Source of the DNA: Castanea sativa
Taxonomy: Eukaryota > Streptophyta > Magnoliopsida > Fagales > Fagaceae
Length of the DNA: 64,000 nt
Direction: 5' to 3'
Assembly (NCBI RefSeq): GCF_040712315.1
Contig: NC_134016.1
Span: forward strand, 6,560,782 to 6,624,781
Both the position numbers and the translations under genes were made by a program. The notes beneath the pieces were generated by a model. The model was not told the origin of the DNA and did not search any database. It was given only the letters and a program-made list of their open reading frames with translations. The first letter of the stretch is position 1. Each line of letters begins with the position of its first letter. Positions 36,401 to 48,238 of this stretch are shown piece after piece.

Positions 36401-36670
36401 ACTTTAGGGACCAACAGTGTATTGTGGCAAAAATATAACAAAATAAAAAGGTCATAGCTTTAAGCTTATTCAACTTGCAATTAACTAGGCTACATAAGAT
36501 ACTTGTACATGCCACATTTACAATATGAAATCAAAATGAATTCTACAATGCAAGTAAAAGAAAGAATAAAAAAATGAGAACCCAAAAACTTATATACCTT
36601 TATCAAACTTTTTACCATCTGGGTTTAGTCGCTCGATTCTGAAAATGTCTTCAAAAAGAAACTCCACCAT
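30414..36670 (-). CDS. NRPB8: DNA-directed RNA polymerase subunit 8 (Rpb8 / NRPB8)
   Basis: Four coding exons on the minus strand: 36670-36598, 33141-32981, 31295-31204 and 30525-30414, in phase, giving 145 residues plus TGA. Rpb8 is an OB-fold subunit shared by nuclear RNA polymerases I, II and III and by plant IV and V. The sequence shows [20 protein letters not shown] at the start, then [45 protein letters not shown], and at the end [16 protein letters not shown] and [14 protein letters not shown]. Length matches the plant family (about 145-146). All exon joints use GT-AG. The gene is spread over 6.3 kb because introns 1-3 contain transposons. It runs divergently from the FKBP gene, whose start lies 2.5 kb away. 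Confidence 0.95.
30785..30910 (-). mobile_element. tRNA-related SINE fragment
   Basis: On the minus strand, GTAGTGCATTCGGTTGG is followed by GCAGAGGTCATTAGTTTGAA, an A-box/B-box-like pair. The same arrangement occurs on the plus strand at 55335-55450, so this is a repeat family. It lies in NRPB8 intron 3. Confidence 0.55.
31621..32120. mobile_element. GC-rich MULE-type MITE, 500 bp
   Basis: Flanked by the identical 9-mer CAATTCATC at 31612-31620 and 32121-32129. Ends are related inverted repeats: GAAGCACGGCTGC on the left and GCCGCACCCGTGCTTC on the right. The interior is strikingly GC-rich, with GGGTGCGG and CGAATCGGCGCGAATCGGC repeats, unlike the AT-rich intron around it. A 9-bp duplication fits Mutator-like elements. 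It lies in NRPB8 intron 2. No transposase. Confidence 0.85.
34919..35876 (+). mobile_element. 5'-truncated LINE (zf-RVT end) in NRPB8 intron 1
   Basis: The frame from 34922 reads [20 protein letters not shown], ... [20 protein letters not shown], a zinc-binding [19 protein letters not shown], then after a single TGA (35450-35452, in place of the expected Trp) continues [17 protein letters not shown] to 35750. A poly(A) tail lies at 35861-35876. One nonsense codon over about 275 codons suggests a fairly recent copy. It is antisense to NRPB8. Confidence 0.85.
36189..36423. mobile_element. 235-bp MITE with ~26-bp inverted ends
   Basis: The left end AATACACTGTTGATCCCCTA, continuing AAGTTTA, is mirrored on the right by TAAACTTTAGGGACCAACAG, continuing TGTATT, with one indel and one mismatch. 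The middle (AGTCCC, GGGACTAAAAG) is also inverted-repeat rich. Non-coding. It lies in NRPB8 intron 1, about 180 bp from exon 1. Confidence 0.75.
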
Positions 36671-37433
36671 TGTCACTTACTTGCAACCACACCAAATTCT
36701 AACCTACACAAAATATACAGAGGAAAAAAAGAAGAAGAAAGAATCAGAAATCACACTTATAATAGTTTGAAACCCTTTAAAATAAGCACCAGGATTTTTC
36801 AACCACAAAGCACTTAAAACCAAACTAAAAGCAAAACCCAAATATTAAAATATATATATATCAAAAAATAAAATTGATTAAAACACTATAAAGGGTCAGT
36901 AAAACCCTAACACCCAAAGACTCAAAAGTTCAAAATTTTCGGATTACATGCAAAAAATAGGAGTTTTTTTTTTTTTTTTTTTTTTTGGGTTTTGGTAGAA
37001 AGAAGAGAAAAGAAGCTGAGAAATTAAAATTTTGAAAGAATATAAAGTCTCGGAGTTTCCTGCGTTTTCTGACCTACCAAAATAGAGGAGAAGGACGAAA
37101 GTTTTGGTATTTTGGGAGAGTAGAGAACGCACCTAGCTTAATTTGGAGGGTCTGACTGATGAGAGAGTCTTATGAGAGAACGAACACGATGGCACCCAGC
37201 TTTTAAACCAAGGCAAGCTTTTGTTTTTGTTTTTGTTTTGTTTTTTGTTTTTGTTTTTGTTTTTTTTTTTTTTTTTTGAGTCTTTAGCCTGTTTGGGAGA
37301 TGAAAAAGGAGCAATTAGGAATTGAATGGACCGATATATTTTCTTGTTTGGATGCAGGAAAGGCAGTGCAGTTATTGTTAAAACTTTTTGTTAAATATAC
37401 GTAGAAAAGGCAGAGCAATGAGACTGGTTTAAG

Positions 37434-38175
37434 GTGGCGTTTGGTACGGGATAATGTTTTAGGATTCTCAGGAATGTTTAAAGATTCCCATGTTTGGTTG
37501 CAAATTATGCTAGGGAATCAGATACCAGGGGAATCCTTAAACTCCTCTCAATAGGAATGTGGATTCCCTTTAAAACAGGTGGGAATCCAGATTCCCAAAC
37601 TTAAAAGAAATTGTATTTTTTATAAATTGACAATTTTAACCCATTTTCCTTATCATTTAAGCAATTAAGATAAACTATAAAACAAATTATCAATATCTTC
37701 TCTCTTGTCTTTATATTTTCCCGCCAAAACAACATAAACAGGATAAATAACTCTGCTAATAGTTATTTTTGTATTATTCTTGTCATTTTGAAATGTTAGA
37801 TCACAGTTTTAATGAATGTGTTGCTAATTGATAGTTTATATAATGTTTTTTATCTATCTATTTAGAGTAAGATATTTTTTTAAAGGACTAATTAATAGTT
37901 TATATATATTTTTTCATTATTTATTTAAAGGAGGATTTTTTTTTTTTAATGGGCTTGGTACTTCACATTCAAATCTAAAGACAAAATGGGAAAAACAAAT
38001 AATTCATTTAAGATTCCTAAGAATACACCAAACATTATCATCTCACATTCCTGAGAATCTCCCAATAAAACCAAACATAGGAATAGCTAAATTTTTAGGA
38101 ATCACATTCCTAGGAATCACATTCCTGGGAATCTAGATGTCAGGAGTAATGTGGATTCCCTGTACCAAACGTCAC
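37434..38175. mobile_element. 742-bp MITE with GTGGCGTTTGGTAC ends
   Basis: The left end GTGGCGTTTGGTACGGGA and the right end, reading GTGACGTTTGGTACAGGGAA on the minus strand, form terminal inverted repeats. Subterminal regions are full of GGAATCNNNATTCC-like motifs in both orientations (e.g. tandem GGAATCACATTCCT at 38098-38127). No transposase. It sits between the divergent NRPB8 and FKBP genes. Confidence 0.75.
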
Positions 38176-38305
38176 ATAATAGTACAATGAGATCTATTAT
38201 AGAAGTAAAAATAAACTAAAAGTAAAATAAGTTAATATTTTTTAAATCTCAAATGCAACCTTATATTTATGATTGAAAGGCAATGTTTATTATTTTCACT
38301 AAGAA

Positions 38306-38513
38306 TTTATTTGAGAACAGTTTATTTAGTTAAAATTGAAATTTTTTTATTGAAAATACTGTAGATAAAATTAAAAGTTAATTGAAATAGTATAGTAAAA
38401 CTATAAATAATACTAAAAAGTGTAATAAGACTTATAAATAATTGCAAAAATAAACTAAATAGTTATAAATAAATAAATAACTGCATTTTCAACCAATGCC
38501 AAATGTAACCTAA
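38306..38513. mobile_element. Short MITE related to the one at 18405
   Basis: Shares the interior with 18405-18606 (TATTGAAAATACTGTAGATAAA, TAGTAAAACTATAAATAAT, AAAAGTGTAATAAGACTTAT) and the ending ATGCCAAATGTAACCTAA. The left end is more decayed. Confidence 0.55.
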
Positions 38514-39104
38514 ATACACACCATTTTTTTTGTTTTTGAAGACAAATACGCACCATTGAAAACAACTGAAAACGTGATTTCAAACTTAAAATTGTAGCTT
38601 GAAGTCATGTTTTCAATTGTTTTTGACCATGTGTGCAACAAATTTTCCCTGGTCGAAATGGAAGGTTATTCTTTTTATTTTTATTTTTCTTTTTTTGGGG
38701 GTTGCCAAATTTTTATTTTCATTTAATGGTTTTGGGAGACTAGTTTTTCTATAAGTAACCCATTTAATTGCAACATAATCGTTATACATCATGGTAGTCC
38801 AAGCAGAAACTCACTTAGCACTTCATGATGTTTCTAAAAAGAATATGATGAGTTTAAATCCATATATTTTTTTATTGTAATTATTGAATTTAAAAAATTA
38901 TTTATTTTTGTAATTATTGAATTTATAATAATTTTAATAGCAAAAAGACATCTATTTTCAAATGAGATGCTATTGAATATTAATATTATACATTTTCAGA
39001 CAGTCTGAAAAAAAAATTAAAAATCAGTGCTGAGGTGGCAAGATCATACAAAGTATTTACCAAGATACAACACCAATGGAGAGATGCCAAGCTGGCAGAG
39101 AGAA

Positions 39105-39114
39105 ATATATATAC
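39105..39114 (+). promoter_or_regulatory. Probable TATA box of the FKBP gene
   Basis: ATATATATAC lies about 85-94 bases before the ATG at 39199, a usual distance for a plant core promoter with a short leader. Position is inferred only. Confidence 0.4.
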
Positions 39115-39198
39115 ACTCACACGCATGACACAACAAGATTTCGTTATCCGTTTCCAAACATTACAGCCTCTTCACTTCACACTTCATAGCCATAGGAC

Positions 39199-41692
39199 AT
39201 GGCTTCTCTGCTTCTTCCACTTGGTAATCAAATTTTCTCACTTTATCTGTACCTTTTTTTTCCCTCAAATTTCCTTACTTGTTTAGTCATAATTCTGAAG
39301 TCAATGTGCATGTCACAAAATTATAAACTGTGTTTTCCTTTTCTTTCATTTCGCTTTTCTCATAATTAGGTAAGTTTGTGAATGTGATTCTGACCCAAAA
39401 TGTAATGGAACCTGTCTTTCACAGCTTCAGTTTTGGCAAAAATGATGGGTTTTCTTTTTATGACAAAAAAACTTATTGCCTGACAAATGCGTCTGGTTTT
39501 CTTGTAAAGAATGTGGAATTCTAAGTGGGAATTTTGTTTTTTATGTTTTAATTTGAGTTTAATGGTTTTTTTATTCTTAGCCACTTCACATTCTATCCAT
39601 AGAATTCCCTTTCTCAGACCTTAGAAGGTCCATACGTTTGATAGATTAATCAGATTACTATGCTTAACTTTTCTATTTTGGAAATTTTATATATAACCAT
39701 CTGAACTCTAGAGCTCCACTCCAAGTAGGTAGCTAATTCTGTTGGGGAGATAACACCTGTGGGGACTCCAATTGAGGCCTTGGTATAAAATATAAGGACA
39801 CCAGTCAACCCATTTAAGATATGGGTGTGGGCTGAATTATGTTTCATGATTCTCATTATGTCATTCATTCGGGTTATGTTTGAATTTTCTGCGAAAATTT
39901 TATCATTCCTTTGTAATTTTTTCATGTACATGGAATTTCAATTTGGTTTATCATGCTTTAAAGAGCAGTGGAATCAGTAACTTTGATTAAATAAGAAAAA
40001 TAGAAGCCAATAACCTCATGACCATTCTAGAGATGTGTTGCCCCTTATAGGCCTATGTTTACGACCGATCCAAGGTTACTTGTATCACTGCAGGAAATGC
40101 TTTGAATTGAGGTAGATGGGCTGTGTCATGGAATGAAACTTTTGGCCATGAAAATGGGAATCATTGATCCCATGTTTAGCTCACTAGAAATCAAATAATT
40201 TGTTGAAAACAAATTTTTTCCTTTTCGAATAAGATTGACTTCCTTTTGGATTATCATCCCATGAAGATGGATGTAGTTTCCTTAATAAACAGGAGAAGCT
40301 ACCATGACCAGTTCAAATACATATTAAGAAATTAAGATGCTTGACATGATTTTTGTCAATCATCAAAAGAACTTCCTCTCTCTCGCACTTTGTTCATCTG
40401 TCTTATCTTTAAATTCATAGAATGCATTTCTATTATGTGATGTAAAATTCATTTCTTGGTATTTATATATTTCTTTGAAGGTTGGAATCATAGAATGTGA
40501 GTGAGATTATGTATTTGATATAAAATTCTACCAGATCTTGTCAATGAGATGGGGTTCAAAAATATAACTGAGGTCTGACTTTTGTAACTGTTTGTCACTG
40601 TTTAGTAGTAGTATTTCTTCCTTTAACTGCAACTTCAACTGTCTTTTTTGTTCCCAAACTCTGTGTAGTTAATGAGATTCCTCGTGTATCAGGTTCTGCT
40701 TTTGGCAAAGGTCTGTTTGCCAACCATCAAAGCATTTCCAGTGACAGGGTTCGAGGTCTAGTTGTGCGATGCTCAACTTTGGACCTTAAAGCTGAAGCTT
40801 CAAGGGCAAGTGAATGGAGAGATGAGTTCAATGTAATTAAGCGTAGGGATCTTATGGGATTGGTTTTTGGATTGTCAGGCCTCTTTATAGACTCATTTGA
40901 GTCCAAAGGAGCTGGCTTGCCCCCAGAGCAGAAGCCAAGACTATGTGATGATACTTGTGAGAAAGAGCTTGAAAATGTATGGTGAGATTACATGGCCCCC
41001 TTAACTACACAAAATATTTTGTTCTTAGAAGTTCAAGTACCACTCACTATACTGTCGTATAAAATATGCTTTCCCACTAAATGAAGCAGGTTGCGTTTAA
41101 CCATTTTTTAGCAAGTCTCTCAAAAGGACTATAACTTAGAAGATGGCAATGTAATTACAGTAACTTGAAACACACTACTGTAGGTTAAACTTTTAATTTT
41201 TCCTTAAAGACTAAAGCCCTTGGGGGTCCATGCCATGAGTGTGGAGGATATATATGGCATACACCAATGCTTAAGGCATGCCTTTCTGGGTACATTTCAG
41301 AAATATATGATTTTTTTTTTTACCAATTAAACTTTAAATGTGCTTTTCTTTCATTTATAGTCTTTTCCATATGTTGTCACATCATCTAAGGTTATTTTAT
41401 CTGGCTATAAATAATTATAAGTCTTGCATGTAACACCAAATGCCTGCCATATGTGAAGAACACAATTTCTGACATGCTTAATACATGTCTTAAGTCCTGA
41501 TGACAGGCACAGAGTGGTGTTTCTATGAATAAGGATTTGAAACCTGCCTTACAATTAAGATTATCTGATTTTTTTTTTTTTTCGTTTTGTTTCATTCTAT
41601 GACACTTTCAAGCTCTTATGTCCATTTAAACCTTCCTTTTCCCCATTTAGAGTGAAGTTTCTTATGTACATTTACGAACCAATAATGCATTG

Positions 41693-41724
<32 letters not shown>

Positions 41725-44446
41725 TCAAAACCATTTTGATGGGTTGTCCCTTATTCTGTAAAATGTTTAGTACTCAACTTTTCTCTCTATTTATTTCCTT
41801 GCAACTCTCTAGTATTATACTAGACACAGTCATTCTGAAGGATACCTAAGCCAAAGTCTCACTCACTGGGGCTTAGTTCTCATGCTGCATGTGGTCTCAA
41901 CATCTTAGCTCCAACTTTTTACATTACTGATTTTCTACTCAACTTGGTCAAGTACTTACTGCACAGGACTCTTTATTAGTAACAAATTAAGTTTGACTAT
42001 GCATTATGTCAGTTAAACTTATTATCCTGATATGAATGATGTCCATAGTATCAACATTATCTGCTAAAGACATGGATAGGATCCTGACAAATCTGAAGGA
42101 CACTTAATTAATTAACAAATTATGGAGGGTTCTTTGTTGCCTTCTTCGTCTACTACAATCATTTGGAATAGACTACTTTCATTTATCTATAACCTTAATC
42201 TTTTTCCTATCATACTCAATAATGCCAAAGATTAAAATTGTAGATTCGTAGTGCAGTCTTGAGTGTGAGAAACATCCAATCGAATTCATGACAGTCCATA
42301 TGATCAATGTACATAGAGTTGCTGCAGATCAATATTATATGAGTATATATGTAGGAAGAAATTTATTGTTATTGTAGTGACTATGTTGTGGGTTAAACAT
42401 TTTCTTGTATGTTTAGATTACCTGTGATCATGATTAAGCATGAAATTACTTTGATTAGATATAGTGTTGACTTCTATGAATGTTGAATTGGTACTAAATG
42501 TTGGACTTGCTCTTTAATGAAGGTACCCATGGTAACTACAGAGTCTGGTTTGCAATATAAGGATATTAAAATTGGCGAAGGCCCTAGTCCACCTGTTGGA
42601 TTTCAGGTGTGCAAATTAGCCTGGCTCACAAATTAACACTTTTTTCTTTTTTCCTGCTATAGGCATTGGATAACCTAAATATAACTTTAAGTAGCTATAA
42701 TAAGGTTTATAAATTAGTTTCTGGCTTGAACAAAGAAGTTTGTATCTAAGCATTCGATTTTTACACTACATGAACTTCTTAAGAAGCTACACCAAATCTA
42801 GCTAAAGGATGGGTCACTAGGAATACAATGAATCTTGACTTTCACTTGAGCAATGTTCAGAATCAACGGGTGAATAGCTTCAGTATGTCATAAGTTCATG
42901 CGTCTTTCACTCTTAACTGCCCTCTATTCAGTTAGAATATTTCGGCCATATCCATCAACCTCCACAGCTTAACCTCTCTGTTGAAGATAGATTCTTATAT
43001 TTGTGGTACTTCTTAGTGGCTAAGCAGATCTGGTTGATATGCCTGACTGACAACCCAGACTAATTAAAATTAAACTAGACCTTTTTGAGAACATACTTCC
43101 GTTAATACTGTCAGTTGGGCTAGACAGTGGTTAATAAAAATTCATTATGAAAATTGTTTAGATTTTTTTTGGGGGGTGTGGGAGTTGGATTATATCATTA
43201 TCACAGCATATCAGAGAAACAGAAAAAGCGGGTCATATCACCTTTGTCTTATGTCTATACTTTTCTTGCCGCTATATTGAGATTTACTCTTCATGTGTCT
43301 CCAACTTTTCTCATACCAATGTCATATATGATCACAGGTGGCGGCTAATTATGTTGCTATGGTTCCATCTGGACAAATATTTGACAGGTAAGTCAAATTA
43401 TTACAAGAAAATGTAGCCAATATCTCTTGCACAAATTAGATGATGCAGAACTTGAATGTGTGTACTCGTAACTCTACAAAATGTCTAATTTGTCACGAGT
43501 GGCTTAGAGATAGATTTTTTTTTTTTTTAATGAATTCCACAACAAGTATTTAATTTTCCCAAAAACATTATAACTTAATTATATGCATTTTACCCAACTT
43601 AGCAGGTCTAAGACTATTATAAAAAAAAAAAAAGGGGGGGGGGGGGGTCTCAGATGATCGTGACTACCAAAATTACGGAAGATTTTAATTACAAATATCT
43701 TTGGCATTACTAACTAGTAACTAGCATGTATACATTGTTTGATAAACTAACGTGAAGGGCAATGTTTGGAGTCTGAGACCCACAGTTTCTTCCTTTAAAT
43801 TCTGCAGTTCATTGGAGAAAGGTCTGCCTTACATTTTTCGTGTTGGCTCCGGTCAGGTGAGAGAAGTGATTGCATAATTTAAGCTCAATCCGAGCAAGTT
43901 TGGTTTTTTTTTTCTGCTCAGTCTTCTAATTTCATACTCCTCATTGGCATATTATAATCTAAATGGGTATAACAGGTGATCAAGGGACTTGACGAAGGGA
44001 TCCTGAGCATGAAAATAGGAGGGAAGCGTCGACTCTACATTCCAGGATCAGTATGTTTAGCACTAGATGCTTCAAATTCCAACATACTTCTACCTGTATA
44101 ATTTCCTTTTCCCTTGAGTGCTTTTGATGCTTAAGCTGGTATAAACAAGGTGCAGCATCAATAATGGAAGTGTGCATTCTTATTCACCTAACCTTGCTTT
44201 TATGGCATTGGTCAATCATGCAAATACAATGAACTTCTATTTCTTTCTTTTTGTTCTTCTGATGAACAAATATGAGGAAAAATTCTAACATATAGGTGCT
44301 TTTTTTTTTCTTTTTTTTTTTATTAGTTGGCATTCCCGAAAGGTCTCACTTCAGCTCCAGGAAGGCCAAGAGTGTCTGCAAATAGTCCAGTCATTTTCGA
44401 TGTAAGTTTGGAATACATACCAGGCCTTGAATTGGAGGAAGAGTAA
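39199..44446 (+). CDS. FKBP20-2: Chloroplast-lumen FKBP-type peptidyl-prolyl isomerase (FKBP20-2-like)
   Basis: Seven exons in phase: 39199-39223, 40669-40976, 42523-42606, 43338-43387, 43808-43856, 43976-44050, 44327-44446 (TAA); 236 residues. The N-terminus is a plastid transit-like stretch followed by a lumenal signal with twin arginine and a hydrophobic core (KRRDLMGLVFGLSGLFI), ending before AGLPPEQKPRLCDDTCEKEL, where the Cys-x3-Cys pair lies. The FKBP domain follows: GLQYKDIKIGEGPSPPVGFQ, VAMVPSGQIFDSSLEKGLPY, FRVGSGQVIKGLDEGILSMK, GGKRRLYIPGSLAFPKGL, and PVIFDVSLEYIPGLELEEE. Arabidopsis FKBP20-2 is a thylakoid-lumen protein needed for photosystem II supercomplexes, and its Cys pair is redox-active. 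The very small first exon (25 nt) is typical of such genes. Assignment rests on sequence recall; symbol likely, not certain. Confidence 0.9.
41691..41721. repeat. (CT)n microsatellite
   Basis: About 15 CT units in intron 2 of the FKBP gene. Confidence 0.95.
43621..43647. repeat. A-run joined to 14-base G-run
   Basis: AAAAAAAAAAAAA followed directly by 14 G, in an intron of the FKBP gene between exons 4 and 5. A similar A-to-G homopolymer junction occurs at 62830-62860. Confidence 0.9.
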
Positions 44447-45816
44447 GAGAATTCTTGTCTCCAGTTTTCTTTCTTGGATTTTTTGCCTTTGATAGATATA
44501 TGAGCTTGAAAACAGGTCCATGATTTGAGTACTTACATTGTATACTTCCATTAATTCATTTTTTACCACTAATACTGTGCAAAAGCAGTATTTCTGCAGT
44601 TCTATGTAGCAACAATCAAAACAAGTCCATTAAATTTGCTTGACCATTTTCTTTTTTCAAGACAAAGTCTACATTTCGACCCTGAATAGTGTTGTTAACT
44701 GATTGGAGGTTTGCACACTTCAACTTGTGCCAATGAACATGCTTAAAATGAAGGCCACGAAAATCTAGTCCTACAAATTTGTGACTCCTGCCAAGAAAAG
44801 TTTGTCTAAGCTCCATTTGTTTCGAAATGAAGTGAACTTAAAGATCTCCTAACGTGAAAGGAGATAAGCTACAAATAGATTATTGAGTTCTATGCTGATT
44901 GCTGTGTACTAAACGCAACTGATTCTTATAGCACTAAATGGTAGAAATTCAACCATATCCAAAATAAAATTTTACTATGACTATTCTATTTGGAATAGAA
45001 TGAAATTGAGATAAATCATAAATTGAAGAAAAAAAAGACACAATATACCCCCAATTTAGTTTCTTTGTAAAACACGAAAGCCCATTTGTTATCCAAAAAA
45101 AAAAAAAACACGAAACCCCCCCTAATTTAGTTTTGAATGTAATAATTAATCCCCTTGTGCAATACTTAACTACCTTGTTATTTTACAACATTTTTACAAA
45201 ATGTTGATCCGGCAAACCTCTTATTAATTTTCATTAGGTTTATCATTAATATCACTTTTTTATTTACCAATAATCACTTACTACTTCAGCCATTTGTAGA
45301 ATTTTTTATAAAATAATTTGTATCTCTAGCATTATTCTAACTCAAAACTCCCTTATGGCATTGTTTTTGGTGAAAATACATCACTAATTATGTTGCATTT
45401 TTTTACTCAAAAAAATAAAAATTATGTTGCATTTATGATTGTCAAGGATGTTTAATGATGTTCTATGAGAGATTCTATGTTTTAAGAGAAACTACATGAA
45501 GTTTTTGTGTACTAATTCGGGAAATTTTAAAATCTCGTTATGTTTTGGTTTAGTAATTAATATTTTGTGAATGGTAATTTTAAATGTAATGATTACTTGG
45601 TTGAAATAAGAGACAAAATTGAAAATCCACACGGCCTTTGGTTAAAATATGAGAGAAAATTCATGCTACCTTTTTCTTAAAACTAAAATACTGGATCAAC
45701 ATCGTATTCTTCATTTGTGATTTAAAAAATTGAACTTTACCTCCCAATCTGAATACATAAAGACCCTGGAAATTAAAGTAAATAAAATTAGATTTATATA
45801 ACCCATATCTAATTAA
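44447..45816. other. Intergenic stretch after the FKBP gene
   Basis: AT-rich sequence with the FKBP 3' UTR at its left end. I see no gene, and no clear element. Confidence 0.55.
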
Positions 45817-45993
45817 GGGTCATACTAACGAGTGCCCTTAAGACAATAATTAACAATCTATTTTAAGAAAACACCAACACCACTTTTATGAAATTTAAAA
45901 AAAAACTGGCAAAATAGCAATTTTTTTTTTCATAAAATTTTTTTTTAAATAAATTATTAAACATTGTCCTAAGGACATTCGTTAGTATTTCCC
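45817..45993. mobile_element. 177-bp MITE
   Basis: The left end GGGTCATACTAACGAGTGCC, continuing CTTAAGACA, is mirrored on the right, which on the minus strand reads GGGAAATACTAACGAATGTC and continues CTTAGGACA. About 24 of 29 positions agree. The interior is A/T-rich. Confidence 0.75.
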
Positions 45994-46135
45994 TGTAAAT
46001 AAAGAGTCCAATGTCTACATTTTAAGAATTGAAAAAGTTTTGTTTTTTTTTTTTTTTTGTAATTTTTTTAAGAGGGTATTTTTTACCATTATTCGGTATC
46101 AATTGTGCCAACTGTAGCTTATATGGCGTGAACCC

Positions 46136-46365
46136 CCGAAACTGTTTGAGGCTATCATGTGAGCCCGACATTTAAACTGAAGAACTACTACTCGAATTAC
46201 AATCCTAAGATTTGCAAAGTGATGGTTCAAAGGACTCTACCATCAGGCTGGCGAAACTGTTTGAGGCTATCATGTGAGCCCGACATTTAAACTGAAGAAC
46301 TACTACTCGAATTACAATCCTAAGATTTGCAAAGTGATGGTTCAAAGGACTCTACCATCAGGCTG
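46136..46365. repeat. Exact tandem duplication, 2 x 115 bp
   Basis: The block CGAAACTGTTTGAGGCTATC ... CTCTACCATCAGGCTG occurs at about 46136-46250 and again at 46251-46365 with no visible difference. On the minus strand each unit has a tRNA-like GATGGTAGAGTCC motif, so it may be SINE-derived. Identity suggests a recent duplication, or an assembly artefact. Confidence 0.9.
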
Positions 46366-46605
46366 CCACCCTGCACTGTTTTAATTTATTTATTTTTATT
46401 TTTTTTAATTTGTTAATAACCCATTAACCCCACATATAAATTATACTGTATCATCAACAGAGTTTGTCTATTTTGTCAATGGACGGCCAATATTTGTTCT
46501 GTTCTTACTGATAGCTTAAGATTAGGCCACGTGTCACAATGCACACAATTTACAAACCCAAAAATTAGAAATGATTTACAGACACAGCCACCACAGCCAG
46601 AGTCC

Positions 46606-47127
46606 CTAGCCTGACAAACTAAGAAAAACCGAAGTCGCAACGCCAAGCGCGTAGACCCCAATCGCGGTCCCAACCAGGTCCTTTCCAGACCGAGTCACGG
46701 CCCCGATTCCAGCGATCCCAGCGATTCCAATCGGAACTCGGCACATCAACGCTTTCCCAGCGTTCACCACCACAGCGTTAGCAAAGAGCTCCACGGCCCA
46801 TTTCTTGAACTGGGTCGAACCAATAACGTCGTTGGACTCGTGCTCATGGGCTTTCGACGAGGAGCGAGTCACGGCTCGGAAAGCCGAGTCGACCTGGGAC
46901 CGAGTCGGGGGTGATGGGACCCACTTGATGATAAGAGGGTGGGGCCGGAGCGTGGAGAGCGTGCGGTGGATGTGGTCGGAGGCGGTGGCGAGTTGGTAGG
47001 GGAAGACTCCTGGGAAAGCGTGCTGAGTCATGGTGAGGCAGTGGGTGTAGGCTGAGTCGCAAGCTGAGCCGAACTCGGACGAGTTGGACAGTGAGGTACC
47101 AACTCGCTTCGAAGCTGATATGCCCAT
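46606..47127 (-). CDS. Conserved plant protein of unknown function, N-myristoylation-type start
   Basis: Single-exon frame of 173 codons, markedly GC-richer than its surroundings, as is usual for real coding sequence here. It starts MGISASKRV: Gly2 with Ser6 and Lys7 fits the N-myristoyltransferase consensus, so membrane attachment is likely. The middle has FPGVFPYQLATASDHIHRTL and KWVPSPPTRSQVDSAFR. The C-terminus has a glycine-rich hydrophobic stretch (IGIAGIAGIGAVTRSGKDLV, then VYALGVATSVFLSLSG) that could insert in or lie on a membrane. I recall homologous plant hypothetical proteins with the same start and core, but no known function. A (GA)n run at 47127-47146 lies in the presumed 5' leader. 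It points toward the PPR gene 1.1 kb away. Confidence 0.85.
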   Translation of the reverse strand: MGISASKRVGTSLSNSSEFGSACDSAYTHCLTMTQHAFPGVFPYQLATASDHIHRTLSTLRPHPLIIKWVPSPPTRSQVDSAFRAVTRSSSKAHEHESNDVIGSTQFKKWAVELFANAVVVNAGKALMCRVPIGIAGIAGIGAVTRSGKDLVGTAIGVYALGVATSVFLSLSG

Positions 47128-47146
47128 CTCTCTCTCTCTCTCTCTC

Positions 47147-48238
47147 TGTGTTTTGTATGAGGCAGAGATTTATGAGTGTGAGTTATAGTTCTTGTTCGAT
47201 GAAAGTACTCTTTTGCCCTTTTCAACTTACATTTTCTTTTTTCTAAAAATTAAAAAAAAAAAAAAAATTGAGTTCTTACTCTTTATCTTTTACTCTACAA
47301 AAACTATTAGCGAGGCACTTAAAGATATTTTATTTACTTCTTAAGTACAAATAATACTCGATATTTTAACAACTTTTTTGGTGTATATAATTGCGATAGT
47401 GCAATCATTGTGAAACGTGTGCAATCAAAATATGTTGTTGGATATATGCAGAGAGATCAAAATTCTTTGATGGGATTTAATTCTAATTTTCCAATCTATC
47501 CAGCTAATTGAGAAAAATATAGGTCATTTATGCTTAAGGAGAAAATTAGATTAGTCCAAACCTTATAAGTGATTTTTGAAAAAAAATATTTTACCCAATT
47601 CAAGAATTTTAAGGCTATAAATCCTATACTTATTTTACATTCATTCTTTTAAATTTCATTTTTTTTCTTCATTGCAATCATTTATCTATAATTCATATTT
47701 ATCTAATTAGAGCTTTAAGTCCACCAAAACAATGGTATTTTGAAAAGTATAAAAAAATTTGGAAAATTGCAATCAACCTTCTTGTGATTTGGTGGAATCA
47801 CAGATTAATTCAAAAAATTTCAATTATTACAATTGATCCCTAGAATTTGATTTATAAAAAATCATTAGGATAAATCCAAAGTATACTAACCGATTTTTTT
47901 TTTTTTTTTTTGATAGCCCAACGATTTTATTTTATTCTAACCTTTAGGGGTGAAAATGTTAATTGAATAAAAAATTGTGGAATTAACTTATTATTGGCTC
48001 AAACTAATAGGAACATCTTTTTTTGTTTGTCTATAAAATGCAAAAAATTTTAATTTTAAGATAACTTGACCTTTCCATTTTAATCTAAACTTTATGCATC
48101 GAATGTACCAATTGAAGAATTATGGACTAAATTGTGATAATGCCAAATCCCGGGGATAAATTGTAATTTACCCAAAATACTAAAACTGAAACTATAAAAC
48201 TATAAAAGATAAGATTAAACGGAACTAGAGAGAAGAAA
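47147..48238. other. Divergent intergenic region
   Basis: Lies between the 173-codon gene (minus) and the PPR gene (plus) and must contain both promoters. AT-rich with a T-run at 47898-47914. I cannot place a TATA box with confidence. Confidence 0.5.

Noticed and set aside
44402..44407. GTAAGT donor-like site inside the last FKBP exon
   Set aside because: Reading through gives the expected conserved C-terminus SLEYIPGLELEEE and a stop; splicing there would remove it.
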